The position numbers were made by a program, and so were the translations under genes. Shown here piece after piece: positions 31,318 through 39,395 of a DNA stretch of 64,000 nt; positions within the stretch are counted from its first letter, which is position 1, and each line of letters starts with the position of its first letter. Location: the NCBI RefSeq assembly GCF_009765355.1, contig NZ_VTHK01000018.1, forward strand, positions 55,945-119,944, in the 5' to 3' direction. Under the pieces are notes generated by a model that made no database searches, was not told where the DNA came from, and saw only the letters and a list, made by a program, of their open reading frames with translations. This DNA comes from Amycolatopsis anabasis. Its GTDB lineage: Bacteria > Actinomycetota > Actinomycetes > Mycobacteriales > Pseudonocardiaceae.

Positions 31318-32523
31318 GTGAGCGCTGCCGAGCCGAATCGCCCCACCAGAGTGGTCCAGGAGTTCGCCCGCTACCTGCGGACCGAGACCACGGGCGGGAT
31401 GATCCTGCTCGCCGCCACCGCCGTCGCCCTGCTGTGGGCCAACTCCCCGCTCGACGAGACCTACCGCGCGGTGCGCGACTTCCGGCTCGGCCCGGAATTC
31501 CTGCACCTCGATCTGACCGTCGGCGACTGGGCCAAGGACGGCCTGCTCGCCCTGTTCTTCTTCGTCGCCGGACTCGAGCTGAAACGGGAGCTGGTGATCG
31601 GCGAGCTGTCCCAGGTGCGGCGGGCGCTCCTGCCGATCGTCGCGGCGATCGGCGGGATGGTGGTGCCCGCGCTGGTCGCGCTGCTGGTCGGCGGCGGCGC
31701 ACCGGGGATGGATCGCGCGTGGGCCATCCCGGTGGCCACCGACATCGCCTTCGCCCTCGGCGTGCTCGCGCTGACCGGATCCAACCTGCCCTCGAGCGCC
31801 CGGGTCTTCCTGCTCTCCCTCGCGGTGGTCGACGACCTCGGCGCGATCGTCGTGATCGCTGTGTTGTTCACCACTGGCTTCAACCTCGCCGCCGCCGGGA
31901 TCGCGGTGCTCGGGCTGGCGCTGTACGCCTGGCTGCAGCACCGGCGGGTCCGCTCGCCGTGGCTGTACGTGCCGCTCGCGCTGATCGTGTGGGTCGCGGT
32001 GCATTCGGCCGGAATCCACGCCACGATCGCCGGCGTCGCGCTCGGCCTGCTCACCCGGGTCCGTCCCGATCCGGGCGAGGAGGAGGCGCCCGCGCTGCGC
32101 CTGGAACACCGGTTGCAGCCGTGGTCGGCGGCGCTCGCGGTGCCGGTGTTCGCCCTCTTCGCCGCCGGGATCACGATCAGCGGCGGCGCGGTGAGCTCGG
32201 TGTTCACCAGTGCCGTGCCGCTCGCCGTGGTCGTCGGCCTGATCGGCGGCAAGACCGTCGGCATCCTCGGTGCGAGCATGCTGGCCGTCCGGCTGAAGCT
32301 GGCGAAGCTGCCGCGCGGAACCGGCTGGCGCGACCTGGGCGCGCTGTCCCTGCTGGGCGGCGTCGGGTTCACGGTCAGCCTGCTCATCGCCGATCTCGCG
32401 CTGGACGGCGAGGGTGCCGAACTGGCGAAAGCCGCCGTGCTGTTCGCCTCGGCGATCGCGTCACTCCTGGCCGCCGCACTGCTGTTGCGCAGGAGCAAGG
32501 CGCACGCCGACACCGATTTCTAG
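31318..32523 (+). CDS. nhaA: Na+/H+ antiporter NhaA
   Basis: A 401-residue NhaA with all expected blocks: LLWANSPL, FFFVAGLELKRELVIGEL, IPVATDIAFALGVLAL and the transport-site pair in VVDDLGAIVVIAVLF (equivalents of E. coli Asp163/Asp164), then SGIHATIAGVALGLL and LLGGVGFTVSLLIA. It exchanges Na+ or Li+ for protons at alkaline pH. GTG 31318 has GGAG seven bases upstream and is preferred over TTG 31312. The gene stands between the POT transporter and the Rv3669-type gene. Confidence 0.95.
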   Translation: MSAAEPNRPTRVVQEFARYLRTETTGGMILLAATAVALLWANSPLDETYRAVRDFRLGPEFLHLDLTVGDWAKDGLLALFFFVAGLELKRELVIGELSQVRRALLPIVAAIGGMVVPALVALLVGGGAPGMDRAWAIPVATDIAFALGVLALTGSNLPSSARVFLLSLAVVDDLGAIVVIAVLFTTGFNLAAAGIAVLGLALYAWLQHRRVRSPWLYVPLALIVWVAVHSAGIHATIAGVALGLLTRVRPDPGEEEAPALRLEHRLQPWSAALAVPVFALFAAGITISGGAVSSVFTSAVPLAVVVGLIGGKTVGILGASMLAVRLKLAKLPRGTGWRDLGALSLLGGVGFTVSLLIADLALDGEGAELAKAAVLFASAIASLLAAALLLRRSKAHADTDF

Positions 32524-32560
32524 CGCGCCCGGTGAGCCCGGCGAAGCGATACGTGGCACG

Positions 32561-33085
32561 ATGACCCCCGTGAGCAGCCCCAAGCACCAACTCAACGATC
32601 CCGGCGGCATGGGGGCCGTGCCCTACATCCCGCTGTCCCAGGACGACCCCGCGGCGGCGAACGGCGAACAGTCGATCGGCAAGCTGGTGAGCGACGCGAC
32701 CCAGCATCTGTCCACTCTGGTCAGGGCCGAGGTCGAACTGGCGAAGTCGGAGCTCGTCGGCGAGGCCAAGAAGGCCGTCAAGGGCAGCATCTTCTTCGTC
32801 ATCGCCCTGGTCGTCGCGCTGTACAGCTCGTTCTTCTTCTTTTTCTTCCTCGGTGAGCTGCTCTCGGAGTGGCTGCAGCGCTGGGCCGCGTTCGGCATCG
32901 TGTTCCTGCTGATGCTGGCGTTCGCCGGGCTGTGCGGGTTCCTCGGCTATCTCAAGGTGCGCAAGATCCGCGCACCGGAACGCACGATCAGCAGCGTCAA
33001 GGACACCGCCGCGGCGCTCAAACCGCGCCGGGAGGCGGAGTACGACCTGCCCGCGGTGCCGGACGACGCGGCCGCCCGCCGCTGA
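32561..33085 (+). CDS. Phage-holin-family membrane protein (DUF1469, Rv3669 type)
   Basis: A 174-residue protein with a soluble N-terminus, an amphipathic helix (LVSDATQHLSTLVRAEVELAKSEL), then two hydrophobic hairpin helices (FFVIALVVALYSSFFFFFFL and AAFGIVFLLMLAFAGLCGFLGYL) and a basic tail. This is the Phage_holin_3_6/DUF1469 layout. Function is unknown; the gene is a constant neighbour of the marP block in actinobacteria (Rv3669). ATG 32561 or GTG 32570 may be used. It is followed within 17 bases by the alpha/beta-hydrolase gene. Confidence 0.8.
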   Translation: MTPVSSPKHQLNDPGGMGAVPYIPLSQDDPAAANGEQSIGKLVSDATQHLSTLVRAEVELAKSELVGEAKKAVKGSIFFVIALVVALYSSFFFFFFLGELLSEWLQRWAAFGIVFLLMLAFAGLCGFLGYLKVRKIRAPERTISSVKDTAAALKPRREAEYDLPAVPDDAAARR

Positions 33086-33102
33086 ACGTCCCGCTCGGCC
33101 TC

Positions 33103-34041
33103 GTGACGCCGCCCGATCCGTCCACGGTCCGGATCGACGGCCCGTGGACGCACCGCGACGTGTCCGCCAACGGGATCCGGCTGCACATCGCCGAGGCGGG
33201 CACCGGGCCGACGGTGTTGCTGCTGCACGGGTTCGCCGAGTTCTGGTGGGCCTGGCGGCACCAGCTGCCCGCGCTGGCCGACGCGGGTTTCCACGCGGTG
33301 GCCGCGGATCTGCGCGGTTACGGGGATTCCGACAAACCGCCCCGCGGGTACGACGCGTGGACGCTCGCCGGGGACGTGGCGGGCCTGGTCCGCGCGCTGG
33401 GGCAGCGCCGGGCGCATCTGGTCGGGCACGCCTGGGGCGGGCTGCTCGCGTGGACCGCCGCGGCCCTGCATCCCCGGGTGGTCTCCTCGGTGACCGTCCT
33501 CGGCGGCGCCCATCCGCTCGCGCTGCGCGCGGCGATCCCGCGGACCGTGTGGCATCGCCGGCGCTCCAACCAGGCCCGGGCCCTGGGCCACCTGTTCCGG
33601 TTCCAGGTGCCGATGGCGCCCGAACGGCGGCTGGTCGCCGACGGCGCCGCGGCGGTGCGGAACCTGCTGCGCGACTGGTCCGGCCCCGCCTGGCCGGACA
33701 CCCCGGACTTCGCGGCGACCGCGGCCCGGTTCCAGCAGGCCATGCTGGTGCCGGGCGTGGCGCACAGCGCGCTGGAGTACTACCGGTGGGCGTTCCGCGC
33801 CCAGTTCCGCGGCGAGGGCCGCCGGTTCACCGACGCCGTCGACTCCCGGATCGCGGCGCGCGTGCTGCAGGTGCACGGGGAGGCGGATCCGTGCGTGCTG
33901 CCGGAAACCGCACGCGCGTCGGCGCCCTGGCGGGGTCCGCGCTCCCGCTTCGAGACGCTGCCGGGGATCGGGCACTTCCCGCACCTGGAGTCCCCGGCCC
34001 GCACGACCGAACTCCTCGCGAGTTTTCTCGCGGCCCCCTGA
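33103..34041 (+). CDS. Epoxide-hydrolase-like alpha/beta-fold protein (EphE/Rv3670 type) lacking the nucleophile
   Basis: A 312-residue alpha/beta-hydrolase-fold protein. The oxyanion HGFAEFWWAWRHQLP and the second conserved block DLRGYGDSDKP are intact, and the C-terminal GIGHFPHLESP keeps the catalytic-type His. The nucleophile elbow, however, reads VGHAWGG: Ala stands where epoxide hydrolases have Asp (GHDWGG) and other members Ser. The protein is therefore probably not a normal hydrolase; a binding or regulatory role is possible. GTG 33103 is the first good start. Next gene is marP on the other strand, with a hairpin between. Confidence 0.8.
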   Translation: MTPPDPSTVRIDGPWTHRDVSANGIRLHIAEAGTGPTVLLLHGFAEFWWAWRHQLPALADAGFHAVAADLRGYGDSDKPPRGYDAWTLAGDVAGLVRALGQRRAHLVGHAWGGLLAWTAAALHPRVVSSVTVLGGAHPLALRAAIPRTVWHRRRSNQARALGHLFRFQVPMAPERRLVADGAAAVRNLLRDWSGPAWPDTPDFAATAARFQQAMLVPGVAHSALEYYRWAFRAQFRGEGRRFTDAVDSRIAARVLQVHGEADPCVLPETARASAPWRGPRSRFETLPGIGHFPHLESPARTTELLASFLAAP

Positions 34042-34061
34042 ACGCGGCACTCGGCGATAGC

Positions 34062-34132
34062 AAGGGACCTTTGCTCACGTCTGACCGTAGTAAATCTCCC
34101 TCGCTCCCGTTTCCGAGGAGCGAAGGTCCCTT
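34062..34132. terminator. long-arm hairpin between convergent genes
   Basis: AAGGGACCTTTGCTC (34062-34076) pairs with GAGCGAAGGTCCCTT (34118-34132) with one mismatch around a 41-base loop. It separates the hydrolase-fold gene and marP and could serve both strands. Confidence 0.6.
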
Positions 34133-34156
34133 CCTGCCGATCCCGGTCCGAGTTCG

Positions 34157-35353
34157 CTAGGCGGCGCAGGGGCCGGTGCCGACCGCGCTGCCGAAGCCCG
34201 GCGCCGCCTGGACCTCCGCCTGCACCTCGGCCGCGGTGAGCGTGAACCCGGTGTCGTTGTCCTGCGTCGACGCCCCGAACACCACGCCGATGACCCGGCC
34301 CGACGGATCGACCAGCGGCCCGCCCGAGTTCCCGCTGCGGACCGTCGCGCGCACGGTGAACACGTCCCGCCGCACGGTGTTCGCGTCGTAGATGTCCGGC
34401 CCCTGCAAGGTGATCCGCTGCCGCACCCGGGCCGGGGTCGCGGTGTACGGACCGTCCAGCGGGTAGCCGAGCACGATCGCGCTGTCCCCGGCGCGTGCCG
34501 GATCGTCGGCGAACGGCAGCGGCCGGGCATCCAGCCGGGGCACCGCGAGGATGGCCACGTCGATCTCGGGGTCGAAGTAGACGACCCGCGCGGGCAGGCG
34601 CCCCTCCTGGGTCTCCACGGCGGTCTCACTGGTCCCGGCGACGACGTGCGCGTTGGTCATCACCCGCTGCGGCGCGATGACGAACCCGCTGCCCTCCAGC
34701 GCCCGCGAGCAGGACGGCGCGTTGCCGCGGATCTTCAGCACGCTGCCGCGCAGCCGCCGGACGGTGTCGCTGGCTTGCAGGTTCGGGTCCGGCGGTTCGA
34801 TCTCGGCGGTCGGCGCCTTCTGGAACGGGTCCATGATGGACGGCAGGCCGGAGGTGTCCAGCAGCCGCCGCAACTGGTTCGGCAGGCCCTGCGCGGCCTG
34901 CGGCATCACGTTGTTGACCCCGCCGAGCACCGCGGAGTTGTTGATCGCGGAGGCGAGCCCGGGCAGTCCGGCGACGCTGGTCAGCGGAAGCGCGATCATC
35001 CACGCGATCACGAACACGACCCCGCCCTGCACGACCGCGCCGAGCGTGTGGTCGACCGGGCTGAGCTTCTCGGTGTTGACGCGCTCCTTGACCTTCTGCT
35101 TGATCTTGCGGCCGAGCCACACCCCGAGCGTCTCGCCCAGGGCGACCAGGAACACCACGGTCGCCACCGCGAACGCGACCTTCAGCGCGGGGTTGTCGAA
35201 CAGCTCCACGACCAGCGGGGCCAGCCGGACCCCGAGGATCGCGCCGCCGATCACCCCGACCAGTGCGGGCAGGGCGATCACCACACCCTGGCGCGCGCCG
35301 GAGATCACCGCCAGCACCGCCAGCAGCAACACCAGCACGTCGACCCAGTTCAC
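34157..35353 (-). CDS. marP: Membrane-anchored periplasmic serine protease MarP
   Basis: A 398-residue protein: four hydrophobic segments in residues 1-130 (CvpA-like), then a chymotrypsin/HtrA-type protease domain. The triad is His236 (TNAHVV), Asp265 (EIDVAIL) and Ser343 (RSGNSGGPL). Cys215 and Cys396 correspond to the redox disulfide of M. tuberculosis MarP (Rv3671c), which activates the protease. In mycobacteria MarP is needed for acid and oxidant resistance and activates the hydrolase RipA. Encoded in the same order as in M. tuberculosis with the NUDIX, TlpA and nth genes upstream. Confidence 0.95.
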   Translation of the reverse strand: MNWVDVLVLLLAVLAVISGARQGVVIALPALVGVIGGAILGVRLAPLVVELFDNPALKVAFAVATVVFLVALGETLGVWLGRKIKQKVKERVNTEKLSPVDHTLGAVVQGGVVFVIAWMIALPLTSVAGLPGLASAINNSAVLGGVNNVMPQAAQGLPNQLRRLLDTSGLPSIMDPFQKAPTAEIEPPDPNLQASDTVRRLRGSVLKIRGNAPSCSRALEGSGFVIAPQRVMTNAHVVAGTSETAVETQEGRLPARVVYFDPEIDVAILAVPRLDARPLPFADDPARAGDSAIVLGYPLDGPYTATPARVRQRITLQGPDIYDANTVRRDVFTVRATVRSGNSGGPLVDPSGRVIGVVFGASTQDNDTGFTLTAAEVQAEVQAAPGFGSAVGTGPCAA

Positions 35354-35455
35354 CGTGTCCGTCTCCTCAGTGCCTGTTGGAAAACGCGCGGATACGAGCG
35401 GGGCTTCGCCAAAGCGCGCGTTCTTGGGCTCACCGCAGGCCAGTCCGGTTCGCCA

Positions 35456-36148
35456 TCACTCTCTCAGGCGCGCCTCGTGTTCGGCCAACGCTACGTCAAG
35501 ATCGCGCACATCCGTCCGATCCCACTCCCGCTCCCAGCCGCCGAGCGCGAGCAGGGTCGACAGCAGCCCGGCGGTGAAGCCCCAGACGAACAGGCCGTCG
35601 ACCTCGAACACCGGTCCCTTCCACCCGCCGCCGGGGCGGCGGACCTGGTACCGGTTCGCCGGATCGACGAGATCGGCCACGGCGACCCGCGCCACGGCGG
35701 CGGTCTCACCGGGGTCAACGGCGCGCACCGGCGACGGGTTCACCCAGTGCGCCAGCACCGGGGTCACCGCGAAGCCGGACACCGGGACGAACAGCTCCGG
35801 GAGCACCGCGACCGGGCGGACCCCGGCCGGATCGACCCCGGTCTCCTCCTCCGCCTCGCGCAGCGCGGTGCCCACCGGCCCGCCGTCGCCCTCGTCGGCG
35901 CCGCCGCCGGGGAAGGCCACCTGGCCGGCGTGCGAGCCGAGGGTGTCCGCCCGGCGCAGCAGGAGCACGTCCGGGCCCCGGTCGGCCTCGCCGAACAGGA
36001 TCAGCACCGAAGCCGAGCGGGTGAACGAGTCCGCGGGCGGGCTGAACCGGGTGAACGTCTTCGAGTCCAGTTCGCCGCTGACCTCCACCAGCGGCCGCAG
36101 CCACTCGGGCACCGAATCGACCTCGACCAGCGGACCGATGTCGCTCAC
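35456..36148 (-). CDS. NUDIX hydrolase, CoA pyrophosphatase type
   Basis: A 230-residue NUDIX protein of the NudL/CoAse (UPF0035) branch: the prefix LLLRRADTLGSHAGQVAFPGG and the NUDIX box GTALREAEEETGVDP. It should split CoA or related nucleotides into 3',5'-ADP and 4'-phosphopantetheine. The GTG start overlaps the TlpA-like gene stop (GTGA). Equivalent to Rv3672c, between marP and the TlpA gene. The 102-base gap to marP has no gene. Confidence 0.9.
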   Translation of the reverse strand: MSDIGPLVEVDSVPEWLRPLVEVSGELDSKTFTRFSPPADSFTRSASVLILFGEADRGPDVLLLRRADTLGSHAGQVAFPGGGADEGDGGPVGTALREAEEETGVDPAGVRPVAVLPELFVPVSGFAVTPVLAHWVNPSPVRAVDPGETAAVARVAVADLVDPANRYQVRRPGGGWKGPVFEVDGLFVWGFTAGLLSTLLALGGWEREWDRTDVRDLDVALAEHEARLRE

Positions 36149-36756
36149 GTCATTCCCCCCACCGTCGCGGCGATCTGCTCGACGCTGGTGAACAGCCGCG
36201 GGTCCTCGATGAACTTCACCCGGCCGTCCGCGGTGATCAGGTAGGAGGCGGGCAGCGTGGAGGGCGCCTTCAGCGCGGCGCGGACCGGCCCGCTGAACCC
36301 GTCGCCGTCGTACACGACCGGCAGCCGCACCCCGAGCCCGGCGAGCAGTTCCAGCCCGTCCGCGGGTTTGCTGGCCACCTGCACGGCGAGCACGCGCACG
36401 GCTCCCGGCCGGGCGGCGTATTCGCTCAGCGTCGGCAGTTCGCGTTTGCAGGGTTCGCACCAGGTGGCCCACAGGTTGACCAGCGTCGGGCCGCCGCTCA
36501 GCGCGGTGCCCAGGTCGATCGGCACGCCGTCGCCGAGGCATTGCGCGTAGACCCCGTCCAGCTGGGTGATCGGGGTTCCGGCGCCGTCCGGGCACGGCGG
36601 CAGGGCCGCCTTGGCGCGGGCGGGGGCCAGCGCGTCGGACGCGGGCGGGGGCGCCGGGGCCGGGCCGGGCGCGGGGTCGTCGCGCGGCAGCACCGCCACG
36701 ATCACGGCGAGCACGAGCACGCCGACCGCGAGAGCCCATTTGACGGGAGTGGTCAC
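36145..36756 (-). CDS. TlpA-like thioredoxin-fold membrane protein
   Basis: A 203-residue protein with an N-terminal membrane anchor (WALAVGVLVLAVIVAVL), a Pro-rich linker and a thioredoxin fold carrying WATWCEPCKRELP and later the cis-Pro segment APSTLPASYLI. It should act as an extracytoplasmic thiol-disulfide reductase, possibly for MarP or cytochrome partners, as the TlpA branch does. Equivalent to Rv3673c. The GTG start overlaps the nth stop and the stop overlaps the NUDIX start. Confidence 0.88.
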   Translation of the reverse strand: MTTPVKWALAVGVLVLAVIVAVLPRDDPAPGPAPAPPPASDALAPARAKAALPPCPDGAGTPITQLDGVYAQCLGDGVPIDLGTALSGGPTLVNLWATWCEPCKRELPTLSEYAARPGAVRVLAVQVASKPADGLELLAGLGVRLPVVYDGDGFSGPVRAALKAPSTLPASYLITADGRVKFIEDPRLFTSVEQIAATVGGMT

Positions 36757-37535
36757 CGCGGCTCCACCATGGCCAGCAGATGCTCCCGTTCGGGGCCTTT
36801 GACCAGCTTGGCCGCCTCGTCGAACTCGGTCGGGCCGGCGCCGAAGGACGGGCAGTCCCGGGCGAGCGGGCACGCGCCGCAGGCCGGTTTGCGGGCGTGG
36901 CACACCCGGCGGCCGTGGAAGATCACCCGGTGCGACAGCATGGTCCATTCCTTGCGCGGGATCAGCTCGCCGATCGCGTGCTCGACCTTCGCCGGGTCTT
37001 CCTCGGCGGTCCAGCCCCACCTGCGGACCAGCCGCCCGAAGTGCGTGTCCACTGTGATTCCCGGCACGTCGAACGCGTTGCCGAGCACGACGTTCGCGGT
37101 CTTGCGCCCGACCCCGGGCAGGGTGACCAGCTCGTCCAGGGTCTTCGGCACCCGGCCGTCGAAGCGTTCGACCAGCGCGGCGCCCAGCCCCATCACCGAA
37201 TTCGCCTTGTTCCGGTAGAAGCCGGTGGGCCGGAGGTACTCCTCCAGCTCGGTGCGGTCGGCGCCCGCGTAGTCGGCGGCGGTGCGGTAGCGCGCGAACA
37301 GGGCGGGGGTGACCTGGTTGACGCGCACGTCGGTGGTCTGCGCGGAAAGCACCACGGCGACGATCAGCTCCAGCGGCGTGGTGAAGTCCAGCTCGCAATG
37401 CGCGTCCGGATACGCGTCGGTGAGGCAACGCAGCATCCGGCGTGCGCGTCTTACGAGTGCGAGCCGGCTTTCTCCGTCCGCGGAGCGACCACGAGCGCCA
37501 CCCTTCCGGGGGGCGTTTCGAGCTACGGGTGGCAC
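36753..37535 (-). CDS. nth: Endonuclease III (DNA glycosylase/AP lyase)
   Basis: A 260-residue HhH-GPD glycosylase. The catalytic Lys145 is in LPGVGRKTANVV and Asp163 in VDTHFGR. The [4Fe-4S] ligands are Cys212, Cys219, Cys222 and Cys228 (C-x6-C-x2-C-x5-C). It removes oxidised pyrimidines and cleaves AP sites. GTG 37535 is six bases after TAGGCT, so the mRNA is probably leaderless. First gene of a tightly overlapping operon nth-tlpA-NUDIX. Equivalent to Rv3674c. Confidence 0.95.
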   Translation of the reverse strand: MPPVARNAPRKGGARGRSADGESRLALVRRARRMLRCLTDAYPDAHCELDFTTPLELIVAVVLSAQTTDVRVNQVTPALFARYRTAADYAGADRTELEEYLRPTGFYRNKANSVMGLGAALVERFDGRVPKTLDELVTLPGVGRKTANVVLGNAFDVPGITVDTHFGRLVRRWGWTAEEDPAKVEHAIGELIPRKEWTMLSHRVIFHGRRVCHARKPACGACPLARDCPSFGAGPTEFDEAAKLVKGPEREHLLAMVEPR

Positions 37536-37680
37536 CCCGCTAGCCTACGGGCGCCATCCGAGAAGGACGCAGGCCCACGTGGGAGCACCCGCGAACGGCG
37601 TCGTCTTCGGACAAACCGACACGCCACAGCCGAACCCTTGGCGCAAGAGATCAAGCGGTATGAGCGAGGATCTGGAGTCA

Positions 37681-37932
37681 ATGACTGTCTGGTTCGTAAT
37701 CGCGGTGCCACTCGTGATCATGTTCTTCGCGCTGTTCATGGAGCGCGTGGAGAGCCGCCTCCGGCACGTCACCGTGCGGGAGGAAGAGGTCGAGGAGTTC
37801 CTCGAGCAGGCTCAGCCCAACGAGGTCAGGGCGCTCTACGGGCACGGCATCGGCCGCGCGCTGGAGCTCTTCCGGCTGCGCCGCTTCGGTGGGAGGGCGG
37901 CCAAGCTGCGGCCGCGCCGCGTGCGGAGTTAG
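37681..37932 (+). CDS. Small membrane protein (Rv3675 position)
   Basis: An 83-residue protein: one N-terminal membrane helix (MTVWFVIAVPLVIMFFALFMERV), then a charged cytoplasmic tail (REEEVEEFLEQAQPNEVRALYGHGIG, RRFGGRAAKLRPRRVRS) rich in Glu then Arg. No enzyme motif. ATG 37681 is preferred because it begins the helix; an in-frame ATG at 37660 would add MSEDLES. It is divergent from nth and precedes crp, as Rv3675 does in M. tuberculosis. Function unknown. Confidence 0.75.
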   Translation: MTVWFVIAVPLVIMFFALFMERVESRLRHVTVREEEVEEFLEQAQPNEVRALYGHGIGRALELFRLRRFGGRAAKLRPRRVRS

Positions 37933-37964
37933 GCTCCACCGTCGAGCGAGATCGATTCGACGCC

Positions 37965-37997
37965 CGCGCCTGAACAGCCGGTATCCGGCCAGGCGCG
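37965..37997 (+). terminator. hairpin after the small membrane gene
   Basis: CGCGCCTG (37965-37972) pairs with CAGGCGCG (37990-37997); GCCGG and CCGGC continue the stem inside. A second hairpin, GCCGGGC (38021-38027) with GCCCGGC (38033-38039), follows. No U-run. Confidence 0.45.
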
Positions 37998-38152
37998 GTC
38001 GGTGTGTGCCGGCTCACCCTGCCGGGCGGTTTGCCCGGCGGTCGGCGAGCCATGAAGCGAACTCGCGGGCACGCCCTACACTGCACGTTAGTGATCGGTG
38101 ACACGCTCCCCTGCCCGGGGAACGCGGTCGCCGCGCGATGAGGAGGCACGAG

Positions 38153-38827
38153 GTGGACGAGACCCTGGCCCGGGCGGGCATTTTCCAGGGTGTGGAACCA
38201 GCGGCGGCCGAGGCGCTTGCCCAGACCTTGGAATCCGTGGAGTTCCCCCGGGGCCACGTGATCTTCAACGAGGGCGAACCCGGCGACAAGCTGTACATCA
38301 TCCAGTCCGGCAAGGTGAAGATCGGGCGCAAGTCCCCGGACGGCCGGGAGAACCTGCTCGGGATCTTCGGCCCGTCGGACATGTTCGGCGAGCTGTCGAT
38401 CTTCGACCCCGGTCCGCGCACGTCGAGTGCGACCACGATCACCGAGGTCCGCGCGGTCACCATGGACCGCCCGGCGCTGCGCCAGTGGATCGCGACCCGG
38501 CCGGAGATCGCCGAGCAGCTGCTGCGCGTGGTCGCACGCCGGCTGCGGCGGACGAACAACATGGTCGCCGAGCTGATCTTCACCGACGTCCCGGGCCGCG
38601 TCGCGCGGGCGCTGCTGCAGCTCGCCCAGCGGTTCGGCAGCCAGGAGGCGGGTCTGCTGCGGGTCAGCCACGACCTGACCCAGGAGGAGATCGCCCAGCT
38701 CGTCGGCGCTTCCCGGGAAACCGTGAACAAGGCCCTGGCCGACTTCGCCCACCGAGGCTGGCTCCGCCTGGAAGGCAAGAGCGTCCTGATCCTCGACCCC
38801 GAACGCCTGGCCCGCCGAGCCCGCTGA
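38153..38827 (+). CDS. crp: CRP/FNR-family cAMP-responsive regulator Crp
   Basis: A 224-residue CRP. The cyclic-nucleotide fold contains GEPGDKLYIIQSGKVKIGR and the phosphate-binding cassette MFGELSIFDPGPRTSSATT; the C-terminal winged helix has DLTQEEIAQLVGASRETVNKALADFAHRGW. It is nearly identical in these blocks to M. tuberculosis CRP (Rv3676), which binds cAMP and TGTGA-N6-TCACA-like sites. GTG 38153 is chosen because GAGGAGG lies six bases upstream and it gives the known N-terminus (V/M-D-E-T-L-A); an in-frame ATG at 38138 is upstream of the ribosome site. TACACT at 38077-38082 could be its -10. Confidence 0.95.
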   Translation: MDETLARAGIFQGVEPAAAEALAQTLESVEFPRGHVIFNEGEPGDKLYIIQSGKVKIGRKSPDGRENLLGIFGPSDMFGELSIFDPGPRTSSATTITEVRAVTMDRPALRQWIATRPEIAEQLLRVVARRLRRTNNMVAELIFTDVPGRVARALLQLAQRFGSQEAGLLRVSHDLTQEEIAQLVGASRETVNKALADFAHRGWLRLEGKSVLILDPERLARRAR

Positions 38828-38904
38828 ACAACAGAACCCCAAGACCCCAACCTGTTGGCCAGCCAAGCGGACCAACCGGTGACCACCGCGGCCCCCGGCT
38901 ACCT

Positions 38905-39009
38905 ACCGGGGGTCCAGGGGGTTCGCCCCCTGGCGGGGGTCTGGGGGTTCGACCCCCAGTGCAATCACCGGAGTGACCCGGCGAGCGCGCCAGCGCGAGC
39001 AGGGTCACC
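38905..39009. other. GC-rich hairpin array in the region after crp
   Basis: Several short inverted repeats follow one another: CCAGGGGG/CCCCCTGG around a TTCG loop near 38917-38933, CTGGGGG/CCCCCAG around TTCGA near 38941-38959, and GTGACCC (38973-38979) with GGGTCAC (39002-39008). The T-arm-like 38941-38959 hairpin has no other tRNA parts. Function unknown; similar GGGGG/CCCCC clusters follow the Ms1-like RNA and the tRNA. Confidence 0.5.
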
Positions 39010-39014
39010 CCAGA

Positions 39015-39065
39015 ACGAAGGGCCGGGCGCCACCCCCGACGTGGCGCACCGGCCCTTCGTTTTTG
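39015..39065 (+). terminator. strong intrinsic terminator after crp
   Basis: ACGAAGGGCCGG (39015-39026) pairs with CCGGCCCTTCGT (39049-39060), an inner GCGCCAC/GTGGCGC pair sits in the loop, and TTTTT follows. No gene is seen between crp and this hairpin, nor from here to the next promoter at 39358. Confidence 0.85.
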
Positions 39066-39357
39066 CGCGAACCATCCCCCGACGATCCGCGCTCCCCGCC
39101 CTCCGGTGTTAGGCCCCGACCCGTGTGCCGGAGGGAGCTGAGCTGGTTAATTCTGTTGTTCCAACCATCGCACGACCCCTACCCCGAAGTTCAAGGTCGT
39201 TCACCCTCAAGGACGCCAATGGGTCCGATTCGTTGCGCGATTTCGCGGAGAATCCGCACACCGTTACCTAACCGAGACCAAACGTCCCGTCCCGTTGGTT
39301 CAACCCTACGCCGCGGCGGTACATTCCGCCGCGATCCGAATGGCACCTCCGTACCAC

Positions 39358-39388
39358 TTGATTCCGGCGAGGGGCAGTCAGGCATACT
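39358..39388 (+). promoter_or_regulatory. leaderless promoter of the MFS gene
   Basis: TTGATT (39358-39363) and CATACT (39383-39388), 19 bases apart; the GTG start is 7 bases after the -10. Confidence 0.5.
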
Positions 39389-39395
39389 GGTACGT

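Noticed and set aside
38041..38152. CRP binding site in front of crp
   Set aside because: GTGATC and GTGACA occur as a direct repeat, not as a TGTGA-N6-TCACA dyad.
38941..38959. T-arm-like hairpin with a GTTCGA loop, possible tRNA
   Set aside because: No D-arm, anticodon arm or acceptor stem can be placed around it; it is one of several GC-rich hairpins after crp.
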